DNA of 64,000 nucleotides, taken from the NCBI GenBank assembly GCA_049687015.1, contig JBAVIP010000078.1:1-64000 (forward strand), written 5' to 3'. Under the pieces are notes generated by a model that had not been told where the DNA came from, searched no databases, and saw only the letters and a program-made list of their open reading frames with translations. Made by a program: the position numbers and the translations under genes. Shown piece by piece: positions 24,495-33,483 of the stretch. This DNA comes from Methylotenera_A sp049687015 (lineage in GTDB: Bacteria; Pseudomonadota; Gammaproteobacteria; Burkholderiales; Methylophilaceae). The stretch's first letter is position 1; every line of letters begins with the position of its first letter.

Positions 24495-25916
24495 TTACTT
24501 AACCACCTTAATCGGCACATACAAGGTGTTATCGCCACGCTGTACCAGCACTGCCACCGTTTTACCTGCGGCGATAGCGTTGATTTGCTTGTTGAATTGC
24601 TCTACGCTTTGCGTCTCCGAGTTATTCAAGCCAAGTATCACGTCGCCACGGCGAATGCCTGCCTGCGCCGCTGCGCCAGTACTTTCTGCCACTAACAAGC
24701 CATTTTTGCCGTTAAGTTTTTTCTTTTGCTGCGGGGTCAGTTCTTTAAGCGTAAGGCCGATTCTATTGGCCTCTGCCTTAGGTGCAGGCTTACCTGCGGG
24801 TGCTGTGTCATTAGGGTCAGTTGGCATTTCACCCACGCCAATATTCAAGGTTTTAACCGCGCCTTTGCGTAAAATCTCCACTGCGGCAATTTTGCCGGGC
24901 TTAGTAGCGCCTACCGCACGTGGTAAGTCGCTTGATGCGATAATGGCTTTACCATCAAATTTGGTAATCACGTCGCCCGCAACTAATCCGCCTTTGTCAG
25001 CCGGGCTGTTTTTCTCTACACCCGCAATTAAAGCACCGTTATTGTTTTTCATGCCGAATGATTCCGCAAGTTCTTTGGTAAGCTCTTGAATCGCCACACC
25101 CAGCCAGCCGCGCGTGATTTTGCCGCTGGCTTTAAGCTGGTTAGAAATATCTATTGCCACGTCAATTGGAATGCTGAACGATAAGCCCATTGAGCCGCCG
25201 CTGCGGCTGTAGATTTGCGAATTGATACCGACAACTTCGCCACGCAGGTTATACAGCGGGCCGCCGGAGTTGCCTGGGTTAATCGCCACATCGGTTTGAA
25301 TAAATGGGACAAAGTTTTCTTGCGGCAAAGCACGGCCTTTCGCGCTAACAATGCCTGCTGTCATGGTATTTTCCAGGCCAAATGGCGAGCCGATTGCCGC
25401 TACCCATTCGCCCACTTTTAATGCAGCCGGGTCGCCAATGATTGCTTTGGGTAAATTAGTTGCTTCAATTTTAATTAAAGCCACATCGGTACGTTTATCG
25501 GCACCAATAATTTTGGCTTTAAATTCGCGTTTATCATTTAATTTAACCAACACTTCATCTGCTTCGTTCACCACGTGGGCATTGGTTAAAATGTAGCCAT
25601 CCGCGCTGATAATAAAGCCTGAGCCCAACGATTGTGTTTTATATTCCTGACCGTCTTGCCCTGGCTGCCCTGGAATGCCCGGAATACCAAAGCGCTTGAA
25701 AAATTCTTGCAAGTCTGGGTCATCTGGCATGTTAGGGAAAGGCATTGTATTGCCAGCTTGCATGACTTGGGTCACGCTAATATTCACCACTTCTGCGCCG
25801 TGTTTTTCGGCCAGCTCGGTAAAATCGGGCAAATCTTTTGCGGTTGCAATCTGGCTAAAACTTGTTAATGCAAAAAAGAATGCAAGCGATGCAGTTGAAA
25901 TCCATTTTTTTAACAT
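24495..25916 (-). CDS. mucD: Do-family periplasmic serine protease (MucD/DegP)
   Basis: A 473-aa periplasmic protease/chaperone. A signal peptide covers residues 1-26. The trypsin-like domain has the triad His114 (TNAHVV), Asp144 (RTDVALIKI) and Ser217 (GNSGGPL). PDZ1 covers about 265-355 and PDZ2 about 385-470. It is the last gene of the rpoE-rseA-rseB-rseC string, as mucD is in Pseudomonas, and clears misfolded envelope proteins. Length is normal. Confidence 0.95.
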   Translation of the reverse strand: MLKKWISTASLAFFFALTSFSQIATAKDLPDFTELAEKHGAEVVNISVTQVMQAGNTMPFPNMPDDPDLQEFFKRFGIPGIPGQPGQDGQEYKTQSLGSGFIISADGYILTNAHVVNEADEVLVKLNDKREFKAKIIGADKRTDVALIKIEATNLPKAIIGDPAALKVGEWVAAIGSPFGLENTMTAGIVSAKGRALPQENFVPFIQTDVAINPGNSGGPLYNLRGEVVGINSQIYSRSGGSMGLSFSIPIDVAIDISNQLKASGKITRGWLGVAIQELTKELAESFGMKNNNGALIAGVEKNSPADKGGLVAGDVITKFDGKAIIASSDLPRAVGATKPGKIAAVEILRKGAVKTLNIGVGEMPTDPNDTAPAGKPAPKAEANRIGLTLKELTPQQKKKLNGKNGLLVAESTGAAAQAGIRRGDVILGLNNSETQSVEQFNKQINAIAAGKTVAVLVQRGDNTLYVPIKVVK

Positions 25917-25971
25917 CTAACTATTTTCCTTAAATATTGTTTAACAAAAACTTTACTTAACTAAATTCTGC

Positions 25972-26454
25972 TTAACTGAACTTAACTACTGTTTCTTGAA
26001 AAGCCAATCTTAAAATCACAGGTTGCTGCAAAGTAAAATAACTGCTCGACATGGTATGACCTTTTACCCACAGCAAGCCCAGCACCAGGCCAACCACTGC
26101 GCCTATCAACGCGCTACTATCCGATGCACTAAACTGTGTGGCTAATATGGCGCCAAATAACATGGTTGCAAGGGGTAATATGTAAAGTAACAAGGCACTT
26201 TTTAACAATGCTTTTTCGTTGATACCGACGATAACGCTGTCACCCACCTTTGCGTTGATACGATTTTGTGCTTTGAAGGCGGTAGATTGATGTGCGAACA
26301 ACTTACCCCAAATGGAATTGCCGCAACCGCGTGTTTGGCCGCACAAACCACAGGCAGTTTTACGTTCAATTTCCAGTGTAGCGATGGAATCGCCCGATGA
26401 GATGTTATTAGCATCCCTTTCTAGCGAGAGAATTACGGCACGTTCTTCTATCAT
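25972..26454 (-). CDS. rseC: SoxR-reducing/sigma-E regulator RseC (MucC)
   Basis: A 160-aa inner-membrane protein. It has the cytosolic Cys motif CGLCGQTRGCG (Cys35, Cys38, Cys44) conserved in RseC. Two transmembrane helices follow (about 85-105 and 110-130). RseC homologues affect sigma-E activity and electron flow to SoxR. It lies between rseB and mucD, the standard order, 24 bases after rseB. Confidence 0.9.
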   Translation of the reverse strand: MIEERAVILSLERDANNISSGDSIATLEIERKTACGLCGQTRGCGNSIWGKLFAHQSTAFKAQNRINAKVGDSVIVGINEKALLKSALLLYILPLATMLFGAILATQFSASDSSALIGAVVGLVLGLLWVKGHTMSSSYFTLQQPVILRLAFQETVVKFS

Positions 26455-26478
26455 GTAAGAATATCGTTTTAGAAAAAA

Positions 26479-27459
26479 TTATTTATTTGATACGGTTTGT
26501 TTTTTAAAGCTGACTGCTTTGGCGATTTGCATGACTGTGGCTTCCGGCACTTCGCCCACTACCGTGATCTGATAACCATCAATCACATTTGCGCAAATGT
26601 TGGTAGAGCCGATCAGCATGTGCCCCATTTTTGGGTGCATGCCTTTCGTTAACGGCTCGATAAACAAGGATACTGAAGCAATGCCATCAGAAAATATCAT
26701 TTGGTCTACCGGTGCGGCTTTGCCTGGCACCACTAACGCAATGTGATCCACTTTGGAATAACCTGCAGGCAGCTCGGTCACAATCCAGTTACTTTCCACA
26801 TGGTTTACTGTAGTGGCATCCTCCATGACGTAGTTTTTGCTCACATCAATTTTGGGCTGAAACCAGTTAACATCCTGCGAGTAAAGCATGTCGATCTGGC
26901 TAAACGCAACCTGCTCCAGTGTTTGTTTTTTGCTATTAAGCAAAGCCATCTTCAGCAGCAGGCCATATTCCGTATCTGTCCAAATTTTATAGCTGTAACG
27001 AAAAGCATCGTTAGGAATCAGCTCAATAATTTGCGCTTCGCGGCCAGCCACGTATTCCAAAGCACCAAGCCGCGCGGTATAGCTGGCTTTAATAGCCTGT
27101 AACTCAGTCGGCAGCATGGCCGGGAATAGATTCTGCCCACGACGTTTTTCAATCACCATTTTTTGGCTTTGTGGGCGAAAAATCACGATATTACTGCCCT
27201 GGCTATACACTTCACGCGACTGGCCGGTTTGCACGCCGTTATCCAGCACCACGTTACGCGTCATCTCCTGCCCGTTGTTGTTCATGTGAGTGATTTGCAC
27301 CGAGCTTGTTTGCTTGATATTTTGATACACAAACACGCCTTGATAATTCAGCTCGCGTGCGGCATAAGCGGTTTTCTGCAGCAATAACCAGACGTCATCC
27401 ACTGCCAGACTACTGAGACTGAACGCGCTCAGTAACAATGCACACACAACACGCAACAT
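26479..27459 (-). CDS. rseB: Periplasmic sigma-E regulator RseB (MucB)
   Basis: A 326-aa exported protein with a signal peptide (1-19). The large lipid-sensing domain (LNYQGVFVYQNI, QSREVYSQG, YSYKIWTDTEYGLLLKM) is followed by the small C-terminal domain (IASVSLFIEPL, QITVVGEVPEATVMQIAKAV). RseB protects the anti-sigma factor RseA from proteolysis until it senses mislocalised envelope components. Its ATG overlaps the rseA stop by one base (TAATG), implying translational coupling. Confidence 0.95.
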   Translation of the reverse strand: MLRVVCALLLSAFSLSSLAVDDVWLLLQKTAYAARELNYQGVFVYQNIKQTSSVQITHMNNNGQEMTRNVVLDNGVQTGQSREVYSQGSNIVIFRPQSQKMVIEKRRGQNLFPAMLPTELQAIKASYTARLGALEYVAGREAQIIELIPNDAFRYSYKIWTDTEYGLLLKMALLNSKKQTLEQVAFSQIDMLYSQDVNWFQPKIDVSKNYVMEDATTVNHVESNWIVTELPAGYSKVDHIALVVPGKAAPVDQMIFSDGIASVSLFIEPLTKGMHPKMGHMLIGSTNICANVIDGYQITVVGEVPEATVMQIAKAVSFKKQTVSNK

Positions 27460-27953
27460 TATTGTTTCGACTCCGTATAACTGGCAGATTGAATGTAATA
27501 AGCAACACTGCTGGGGGCAGCAGCCTGATGTGCCTGCAAATATTCCGTAGGTACGCTTTGCGCGATTTCTACGGGCGATAACTCTTCTGATTTGTTTAAT
27601 TGTTGTTGCAACACCATCACACCCACAAACATCACAGCCGCGACCGATGCGGCCACAGACCAGAATTTAGTGGTTTTTTTGTAATGTGATTGTTTGCTTT
27701 GGATCTGCGTGACTTTTTCATTATCTGGAGCATTATTTGACGCCACTGTGGGTTCTGCATCAAGCGCAGTCATCACGCGGTAGCTAAAATCGTGACTCAT
27801 ATAAACTTCGCCACGCATGGCGTCGCCAATTAAATGATAATGTGCCCAACAGCTTTTCAGCTCACCGCCCGATTTGGCAGACGCAATAAGATGTTCTGAG
27901 CTTTCAATATCAAACTCGCCATCTATCAGTGCAGACAATTGATCTTTCATCAT
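27459..27953 (-). CDS. rseA: Anti-sigma-E factor RseA (MucA)
   Basis: A 164-aa single-pass inner-membrane protein. The N-terminal cytosolic domain (MKDQLSALIDGEFD, WAHYHLIGDAMRG) binds the sigma factor. A transmembrane helix spans about 97-115 (WSVAASVAAVMFVGVMVLQ), with a periplasmic tail after it. Two consecutive Met codons begin the gene behind GAGG. It is directly downstream of rpoE with a 30-bp gap, as in the Pseudomonas algU-mucA order. Confidence 0.93.
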   Translation of the reverse strand: MMKDQLSALIDGEFDIESSEHLIASAKSGGELKSCWAHYHLIGDAMRGEVYMSHDFSYRVMTALDAEPTVASNNAPDNEKVTQIQSKQSHYKKTTKFWSVAASVAAVMFVGVMVLQQQLNKSEELSPVEIAQSVPTEYLQAHQAAAPSSVAYYIQSASYTESKQ

Positions 27954-27983
27954 AAACCTCTAAGTATAAAACTAAATCTAATG

Positions 27984-28613
27984 TTACCAGCGCTTGCCTT
28001 CTGGTGTATCTAATAAGGGGCGCAACTTCAACGCAATGGTTTCGCGTGCTCTAAATATACGTGAACGCACGGTGCCAATTGGGCATTGCATCAAAGTTGC
28101 GATTTCTTCATAACTTAAACCTTCAATCTCGCGCAGCGTAATCGCCGTGCGCAACTCCTCTGGCAAACTGGCTACCGTATCATTCACGGTTTGCGCAATC
28201 TGCTTGGTCATCAAGGCCGTTTCTGGCGTATCCATGGTGCGCATCTCGCCGCCATCTTCAAAGTTTTCGACATCATCAATCTCAACTTCTTGCATCACTT
28301 GCGGCCTGCGGCCCATAGAAACCAGATAATTTTTCGCTGTATTAATGCCAATGCGGTACAGCCAAGTGTAAAACGCGCTATCGCCTCTAAAATTGTGCAG
28401 CGCGCGATACGCCTTGATAAACGATTCCTGCACTACATCTTCAACCTCTGCTTGGTCGCGAATCATGCGCCCAAGCAAGCGCCCAAGCTTGCGGTGGTAT
28501 TTTTCTACCAGCAATCCAAAAGCTTTTTTGTCGCCTTGCTGCGCGCGCTCTACCAGCACTTGGTCAATCTCGCGATTGCCCGCATTGGGGTTATCGTTTG
28601 GCTTATCAGCCAT
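27984..28613 (-). CDS. rpoE: RNA polymerase sigma-E factor (RpoE/AlgU)
   Basis: A 209-aa ECF sigma factor. Region 2 is seen as VEDVVQESFIKAYRALHNF and AFYTWLYRIGINTAKNYL. Region 4 is LPEELRTAITLREIEGLSYEEIA and GTVRSRIFRARE. It directs the envelope-stress regulon and heads rpoE-rseA-rseB-rseC-mucD. I start at ATG 28613 (MADKPND), where homologues begin. The frame stays open to 28730, and an ATG at 28724 has a very good GGAGG site, so a form about 37 residues longer is possible. Confidence 0.93.
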   Translation of the reverse strand: MADKPNDNPNAGNREIDQVLVERAQQGDKKAFGLLVEKYHRKLGRLLGRMIRDQAEVEDVVQESFIKAYRALHNFRGDSAFYTWLYRIGINTAKNYLVSMGRRPQVMQEVEIDDVENFEDGGEMRTMDTPETALMTKQIAQTVNDTVASLPEELRTAITLREIEGLSYEEIATLMQCPIGTVRSRIFRARETIALKLRPLLDTPEGKRW

Positions 28614-28845
28614 TGAGGTATTACTCCCTGTCCCTGTCTTTTTATAGCCCGTAGTATACGCCTGTAGGGCAGGTTCTACGAAACTTGACCGGGACAATTC
28701 CTCAATTTTTCTCGTCTGTAACATTTGCATCCTCCAAACTTGGATCTAGCTGACACCTAAAATTAAACTACTTTTTTTATCTTTGCTAGCTTAAGGATAA
28801 AGACACGGATAAACTCTCATTAGTTCATTCACACGACATTTTGCC

Positions 28846-30438
28846 ATGCAACAATTTGATGTACTCATTATCGGCAGCGGCCTTGCAGGGCTTACCATGG
28901 CGCTGCAGGTGGCCAACCATAAAAGCGTATGCTTAGTGAGCAAGCGCGAGATCAATGACAGTGCCAGCAGTTGGGCGCAAGGTGGTATTGCGGCCGTGCT
29001 CAATAGCAACGACTCTATTGAGGAGCATATCCAGGACACCCTGATTGCAGGCGCAGGTTTATGCGATGCAGAAGTGACGCGCATGGTGGCGACACAAGGC
29101 CGCGAAGCGGTTGAGTGGCTGATTGACCAGGGCGTGGAATTTACGCGTGAAGCCGATAATAGCGGGTTACATCTTACGCGTGAAGGCGGCCACAGCCAGC
29201 GCCGCATCGTACATGTGGCCGATGCCACCGGGCGTGCCGTGCAAAAAACTTTAACCCAAAAAATACGCGAGCACGCCAATATCACCATTCTGGAAAATCA
29301 TATTGCTGTAGACCTTATCACCTCAAAAAAAATAGATAAAAAAACGTCGGAAAACAAATGTCTAGGCGCTTACGTGCTGGATAATCACACCGGCAAGGTC
29401 ATCACCATTGCTGCACAGCAAACCGTATTAGCCACTGGCGGCGCAGGCAAAGTGTATTTGTACACCACGAACCCCGACGTGAGCACTGGCGACGGCATCG
29501 CCATGGCGTGGCGTGCGGGTTGCCGCGTGGCAAACATGGAATTCATCCAGTTTCACCCCACCTGTTTATTCCATCCGCATGCCAAATCATTTTTAATTAG
29601 TGAGGCGGTGCGCGGTGAAGGCGGTCTGCTCAAACTGCCGGATGGCACGCGCTTTATGCCCGAGCATGATGCGCGTGAAGAGCTTGCCCCACGCGATGTG
29701 GTCGCCCGCGCGATTGACTTTGAGATGAAAAAACGCGGCCTGGATTGCGTGTATTTGGATATTACGCACAAACCATTGGCGTTTATCAAAGCCCATTTCC
29801 CCAACATTTACGCGCGCTGCCTCGAACTCGGCATTGATATCAGTAAAAAGCCCATTCCCGTGGTGCCAGCCGCGCACTACAGTTGCGGCGGCGTGATGGT
29901 GGATGCGCAAGGCCGCACCGATATTAACAACCTGTACGCCATCGGCGAAACCGCATGCACTGGCCTGCACGGCGCGAATCGCTTAGCGAGTAATTCATTG
30001 CTGGAATGCTTGGTGTTTGGCCGCGCCGCGGCGGCGGATATTTTAAGCGCACCCGCGCAGCCCTTTACTCAACTGCCAAAATGGGATGAAAGCCGCGTAA
30101 CCGATGCCGATGAAGAAGTGCTGATTACGCATACCTGGGATGAACTGCGCCGCTTTATGTGGAACTACGTCGGCATTGTGCGCACCGATAAACGCTTGAG
30201 CCGCGCGCTGCATCGCATCCATATGCTGCGCGATGAAGTGCAGGAGTTTTATCAACACTTTAAAATCAGTAACGATTTAATCGAGCTGCGTAATTTGCTG
30301 CAAGTAGCTGAATTGATTGTGGAAAGTGCCATTTCTCGCAAAGAAAGCCGCGGCCTGCATTACAGCAAAGACCACCCCAATACAGAACTAGAACCAATTC
30401 CGACGGTGCTAGAACCAAAAAATTATCAAGAACATTAA
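28846..30438 (+). CDS. nadB: L-aspartate oxidase
   Basis: A 530-aa FAD flavoprotein that oxidises L-aspartate to iminoaspartate, the first step of de novo NAD synthesis. The FAD-binding GSGLAGL lies at 11-17. It has SSWAQGGIAAV, the active-site region REGGHSQRRIVH, GGAGKVY and VVPAAHYSCGGVMVD, then the succinate-dehydrogenase-like helical C-terminus. No Shine-Dalgarno is obvious before the ATG. It is divergent from rpoE. nadA and nadC are not in the window. Confidence 0.97.
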   Translation: MQQFDVLIIGSGLAGLTMALQVANHKSVCLVSKREINDSASSWAQGGIAAVLNSNDSIEEHIQDTLIAGAGLCDAEVTRMVATQGREAVEWLIDQGVEFTREADNSGLHLTREGGHSQRRIVHVADATGRAVQKTLTQKIREHANITILENHIAVDLITSKKIDKKTSENKCLGAYVLDNHTGKVITIAAQQTVLATGGAGKVYLYTTNPDVSTGDGIAMAWRAGCRVANMEFIQFHPTCLFHPHAKSFLISEAVRGEGGLLKLPDGTRFMPEHDAREELAPRDVVARAIDFEMKKRGLDCVYLDITHKPLAFIKAHFPNIYARCLELGIDISKKPIPVVPAAHYSCGGVMVDAQGRTDINNLYAIGETACTGLHGANRLASNSLLECLVFGRAAAADILSAPAQPFTQLPKWDESRVTDADEEVLITHTWDELRRFMWNYVGIVRTDKRLSRALHRIHMLRDEVQEFYQHFKISNDLIELRNLLQVAELIVESAISRKESRGLHYSKDHPNTELEPIPTVLEPKNYQEH

Positions 30439-30442
30439 CGAT

Positions 30443-30907
30443 TTGAAACGTTTTTTATATGCCCTGGGAGCCGCATGGATATTGGCTTGCAGCCTGCCTG
30501 TTTTTGCATTAGAAATCACTTATTTTTACGATGGCGATACGGTTAAAATCAAAGATGTCAGCAAAGTTTACAAACTGCGCATCACCGACATCGACGCGCC
30601 AGAACGCAACCAAAGTTACGGCAAAAAATCCCGCCGAGCATTGATGCAATTTTGTAAAAATGCCAGCGTCCAAGTGCGGATTTCGGGCACAGATAAATAC
30701 CAACGCCGCTTAGGTAAATTACATTGCAATAACTTGGATGCAAGCGAGTTTATGGTGAAGAACGGCCATGCGTGGTTTAACCGCAGATATTCCATGGATT
30801 ACATGCTAGCCTTATCAGAAGACGAAGCGCGCAAAAATAAACTCGGGCTTTGGAATACCGAACAACAAACCCCGCCTTGGGTTTGGCGGAAGAACAATGC
30901 ACATTAA
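30443..30907 (+). CDS. Secreted thermonuclease-family (SNase) nuclease
   Basis: A 154-aa staphylococcal-nuclease-fold protein. The signal peptide is residues 1-22 (MKRFLYALGAAWILACSLPVFA). The catalytic-site segment YFYDGDTVKI then LRITDIDAPERNQSYG supplies the Ca-binding Asp and the Glu, and the arginine motif KYQRRLGKL follows. The C-terminal GLW is typical. It probably starts at TTG 30443, four bases after the nadB stop, because the basic KR and signal peptide need it. Exported DNA/RNA nuclease; physiological role unknown. Confidence 0.88.
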   Translation: MKRFLYALGAAWILACSLPVFALEITYFYDGDTVKIKDVSKVYKLRITDIDAPERNQSYGKKSRRALMQFCKNASVQVRISGTDKYQRRLGKLHCNNLDASEFMVKNGHAWFNRRYSMDYMLALSEDEARKNKLGLWNTEQQTPPWVWRKNNAH

Positions 30908-30963
30908 TTGTGTTAAAGTTATGCTTCAATATTTATGTAAATTTCACATTTAGAAATTAAAAC

Positions 30964-31206
30964 ATGACTCATCTACCAGAAATATGGAGTTGCATAAGAA
31001 ACTATCTACCTAGGCAGCAATGGGTAAAACTAGCACAGATTTACTCTTTGGTAGAGCTCCATATTAATCTTGATAGAGAAGATCTAGAGCCCCAGTCCCC
31101 AACGTCAAAAGCCGCAAAGTGGAAACGCAATGTTCGGAATGTTCTTCAGTATCGCAAAGGAACAGGAGACATCGAGTGGAGCAGGCAAAAAGGTTACTTG
31201 CTTTGA
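30964..31206 (+). CDS. Small protein with winged-helix-like ending
   Basis: An 80-aa basic protein without signal or membrane segment. It opens HLPEIWSCIRNYLPRQQWVKLAQIYSLVE. The C-terminal half (KAAKWKRNVRNVLQYRKGTG then IEWSRQKGYLL) has the pattern of the winged-helix segments found at the ends of Mrr-like restriction or HNH proteins: basic helix, then beta hairpin ending GYLL. That comparison is by eye. It stands 56 bases after the nuclease gene, and the next gene is an unknown membrane protein. Confidence 0.6.
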   Translation: MTHLPEIWSCIRNYLPRQQWVKLAQIYSLVELHINLDREDLEPQSPTSKAAKWKRNVRNVLQYRKGTGDIEWSRQKGYLL

Positions 31207-31266
31207 AATTTTTGTATCTACATCACTATATCATCCACCGCTAACTCATCATTCAACAAGTTATTT

Positions 31267-31740
31267 ATGGCGACTACCTTTCGTTTCCCTCAGTCATCGA
31301 CCATTCAGTGGCCACCAGTTTGCGTGGTATGTGGCGACACAAAAACTATCTCTGACAAGTCATTTGGTTCTAGTGTTGATGATTTTAGTTTGGGGATATT
31401 CTTGAGAATTAGCGAAAACAGATTAACGCTAACTTATCCAATATGCAAACACCACCAATTCAGACAACGAGCCATTCGTATAGGTCTTTTGTTTGTTACC
31501 GCAGTTGCAGCAATAACATTTGTTTTTCTCTTTCAGGCTGTACCCTCAAATTTTGAATGGGCGCTCTGGATATTAATATGTTTGACCATCTTTAGCTTGT
31601 TCATTCTAGCAAGGGTTTCGGAGCCTGTACGTGTTTTTAGTATTGTTGACAATTACTTCAAAGTCCAAATTCGAAACGATATTTATGCAAAGGCTTTTGC
31701 TAACCTTAACAGACTTACGTTATCCGCCCTACAAAACTAA
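31267..31740 (+). CDS. Unrecognised two-helix membrane protein
   Basis: A 157-aa protein with a cytosolic N-terminus carrying CVVC (residues 19-22) and a distal CKHH (51-54), a possible zinc ribbon. Two adjacent transmembrane helices follow (about 71-91 and 97-118), then a C-terminal FKVQIRNDIYAKAFANLN. No homologous family is recognised. Codon use is AT-rich like its left neighbour. A stem-loop begins just after its stop. Confidence 0.6.
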   Translation: MATTFRFPQSSTIQWPPVCVVCGDTKTISDKSFGSSVDDFSLGIFLRISENRLTLTYPICKHHQFRQRAIRIGLLFVTAVAAITFVFLFQAVPSNFEWALWILICLTIFSLFILARVSEPVRVFSIVDNYFKVQIRNDIYAKAFANLNRLTLSALQN

Positions 31741-31743
31741 AAT

Positions 31744-31790
31744 ATAGATGCTCTGCAACCCGCATGGATATTGGCTCCCAGAGCATCTAT
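31744..31790 (+). terminator. 12-bp stem-loop, probable terminator, with copied loop
   Basis: ATAGATGCTCTG (31744-31755) and CAGAGCATCTAT (31779-31790) form a perfect 12-bp stem with a 23-nt loop, followed by TTTTAAG. The loop contains CCGCATGGATATTGGCT (31760-31776), identical to 17 bases inside the nuclease signal-peptide region at 30471-30487. Confidence 0.55.
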
Positions 31791-31831
31791 TTTAAGCAAA
31801 AAACAAAGCTCGCTTTAATTGCGATTCCCCG

Positions 31832-31868
31832 TATAATGCGCGTTCCCTACGCAAACCAATCAGCGTAG
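31832..31868 (+). promoter_or_regulatory. Probable rhlE promoter -10 and leader hairpin
   Basis: A perfect TATAAT (31832-31837) with a poor -35 would start transcription near 31844. That leaves a leader of about 118 nt before the helicase start codon. The leader opens with a CTACGC/GCGTAG stem (about 31847-31868). A long structured leader suits an RNA helicase message, but regulation is not shown. Confidence 0.4.
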
Positions 31869-31961
31869 CGGTCTCAAAAATTGAATCAACCACATTTGCC
31901 ACCTCGATTGGTGTTACCACAAAGTAATTGGCTGGCTTAAAACTCACGCTGGAGCATTACT

Positions 31962-33479
31962 TTGTCAATTGAACAAACAACAACTATTGAAACAAAAAAC
32001 ACATCTAATTTTAATGAATTAGGATTAGCTGAACCCATTCTGCGCGCCATTAGCGACGCGGGTTACACCACGCCAACGCCCATTCAGGCAAAAGCCATTC
32101 CGCAAGTATTAAGCGGTGGCGATTTGCTAGCAGGCGCGCAAACCGGCACTGGCAAAACTGCAGGTTTTACCTTGCCGATTTTACATATTCTTAGCCAAAA
32201 AGCGCGTAATGCTGACGCTTTAAAAAGTCGCCCACGTTGCTTGATGCTAACACCAACGCGCGAGCTTGCCGCGCAGATTGAAGAATCTGTTAAAACTTAC
32301 GGCAAATATTTGCCACTCACTAGCACTGTGATTTTTGGCGGCGTCAATGCCAACCCACAAATAGCGCGTTTAAAAAAACCGCTGGATATTTTAGTCGCCA
32401 CCCCAGGCCGCTTGCTAGACCACGCGAACCAAAAGCATGTTGACCTGAGCGGCGTGGAGATTTTGGTGCTGGACGAAGCCGATAGAATGTTAGACATGGG
32501 CTTTATCCGCGATATTAAAAAAATACTCGCCATGTTGCCCAAGCAACGCCAAAACTTATTGTTCTCGGCGACTTTCTCTGACGAAATTAAAGCGCTGGCC
32601 GATGGCTTATTGCATAACCCGGGCTTTGTGGAAGTCGCACGCCGCAACACCGCCAGCGAGCTGGTTGAGCAAACCGTGCACATGGTCGCACAAAGCCACA
32701 AACGCGAGCTAATGAGCCACCTGATTAAGCACCACGATTGGCAGCAAGTGCTGGTATTCACCCGCACCAAACACGGCGCGAACCGTTTAGCTGAAAAGCT
32801 GATTAAAGATGATATTCAGGCTGCGGCGATACATGGCAATAAAAGCCAGGGCGCGCGTACCAAAGCTTTGGCACAGTTTAAGGATGGCAGCATGCGCGTA
32901 CTGGTGGCGACAGACATTGCCGCGCGCGGCTTGGATATTGACCAATTGCCGCAAGTGGTGAATTTTGAACTGCCGAATGTGCCGGAAGATTATGTACACC
33001 GTATTGGCCGTACCGGTCGCGCAGGCAGTAGCGGCGCAGCAGTTTCACTGGTTGACCGTGAAGAATTGAAGTTTTTAAAAGATATTGAAAAGCTGATTAA
33101 AAAAGAAATTCCAAAAGTGCAGATAGAAGGCTTTACGCCATCGGATAAGCCGGAACCCGAAGCGCCACGCTCAACGCAACCGCATGGCAGACCGCCACGC
33201 GGACATGGTCAAGGCCAGCAGCGCAAGCCACAAGGCAATGCGAATGGCCATAACGCAGGGCGCAATCAAGGCCAAAATAACGCACAAAAACCTGCGCAAA
33301 ATATTACCAACCAGCCTATGTCGGAAGCGGCACGCCATCAAGCCATGCCGCAGGGTGCTTTATTTGCGCCTAAGCCACCTGCACGCAACCCAAACAACCG
33401 CAACCCTAATCAAAACGCTTTTGGCAGAACCAACACAAACCCCAACAGCACACATAGAAGCGGCGGCAGAGGTCGTTAA
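31962..33479 (+). CDS. rhlE: DEAD-box RNA helicase (RhlE type)
   Basis: A 505-aa ATP-dependent RNA helicase. Motifs: Q motif FNELGL...PTPIQ (17-42), AQTGTGKT at 59-66, PTRELA, DEAD at 171-174, SAT, then HRIGRTGRAG in the second RecA domain. Residues about 385-505 are a disordered tail rich in Gln, Asn, Pro and Arg, common in RhlE and probably RNA-binding. It starts at TTG 31962, with CTGGAG at a suitable distance. Confidence 0.93.
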   Translation: MSIEQTTTIETKNTSNFNELGLAEPILRAISDAGYTTPTPIQAKAIPQVLSGGDLLAGAQTGTGKTAGFTLPILHILSQKARNADALKSRPRCLMLTPTRELAAQIEESVKTYGKYLPLTSTVIFGGVNANPQIARLKKPLDILVATPGRLLDHANQKHVDLSGVEILVLDEADRMLDMGFIRDIKKILAMLPKQRQNLLFSATFSDEIKALADGLLHNPGFVEVARRNTASELVEQTVHMVAQSHKRELMSHLIKHHDWQQVLVFTRTKHGANRLAEKLIKDDIQAAAIHGNKSQGARTKALAQFKDGSMRVLVATDIAARGLDIDQLPQVVNFELPNVPEDYVHRIGRTGRAGSSGAAVSLVDREELKFLKDIEKLIKKEIPKVQIEGFTPSDKPEPEAPRSTQPHGRPPRGHGQGQQRKPQGNANGHNAGRNQGQNNAQKPAQNITNQPMSEAARHQAMPQGALFAPKPPARNPNNRNPNQNAFGRTNTNPNSTHRSGGRGR

Positions 33480-33483
33480 ATAG

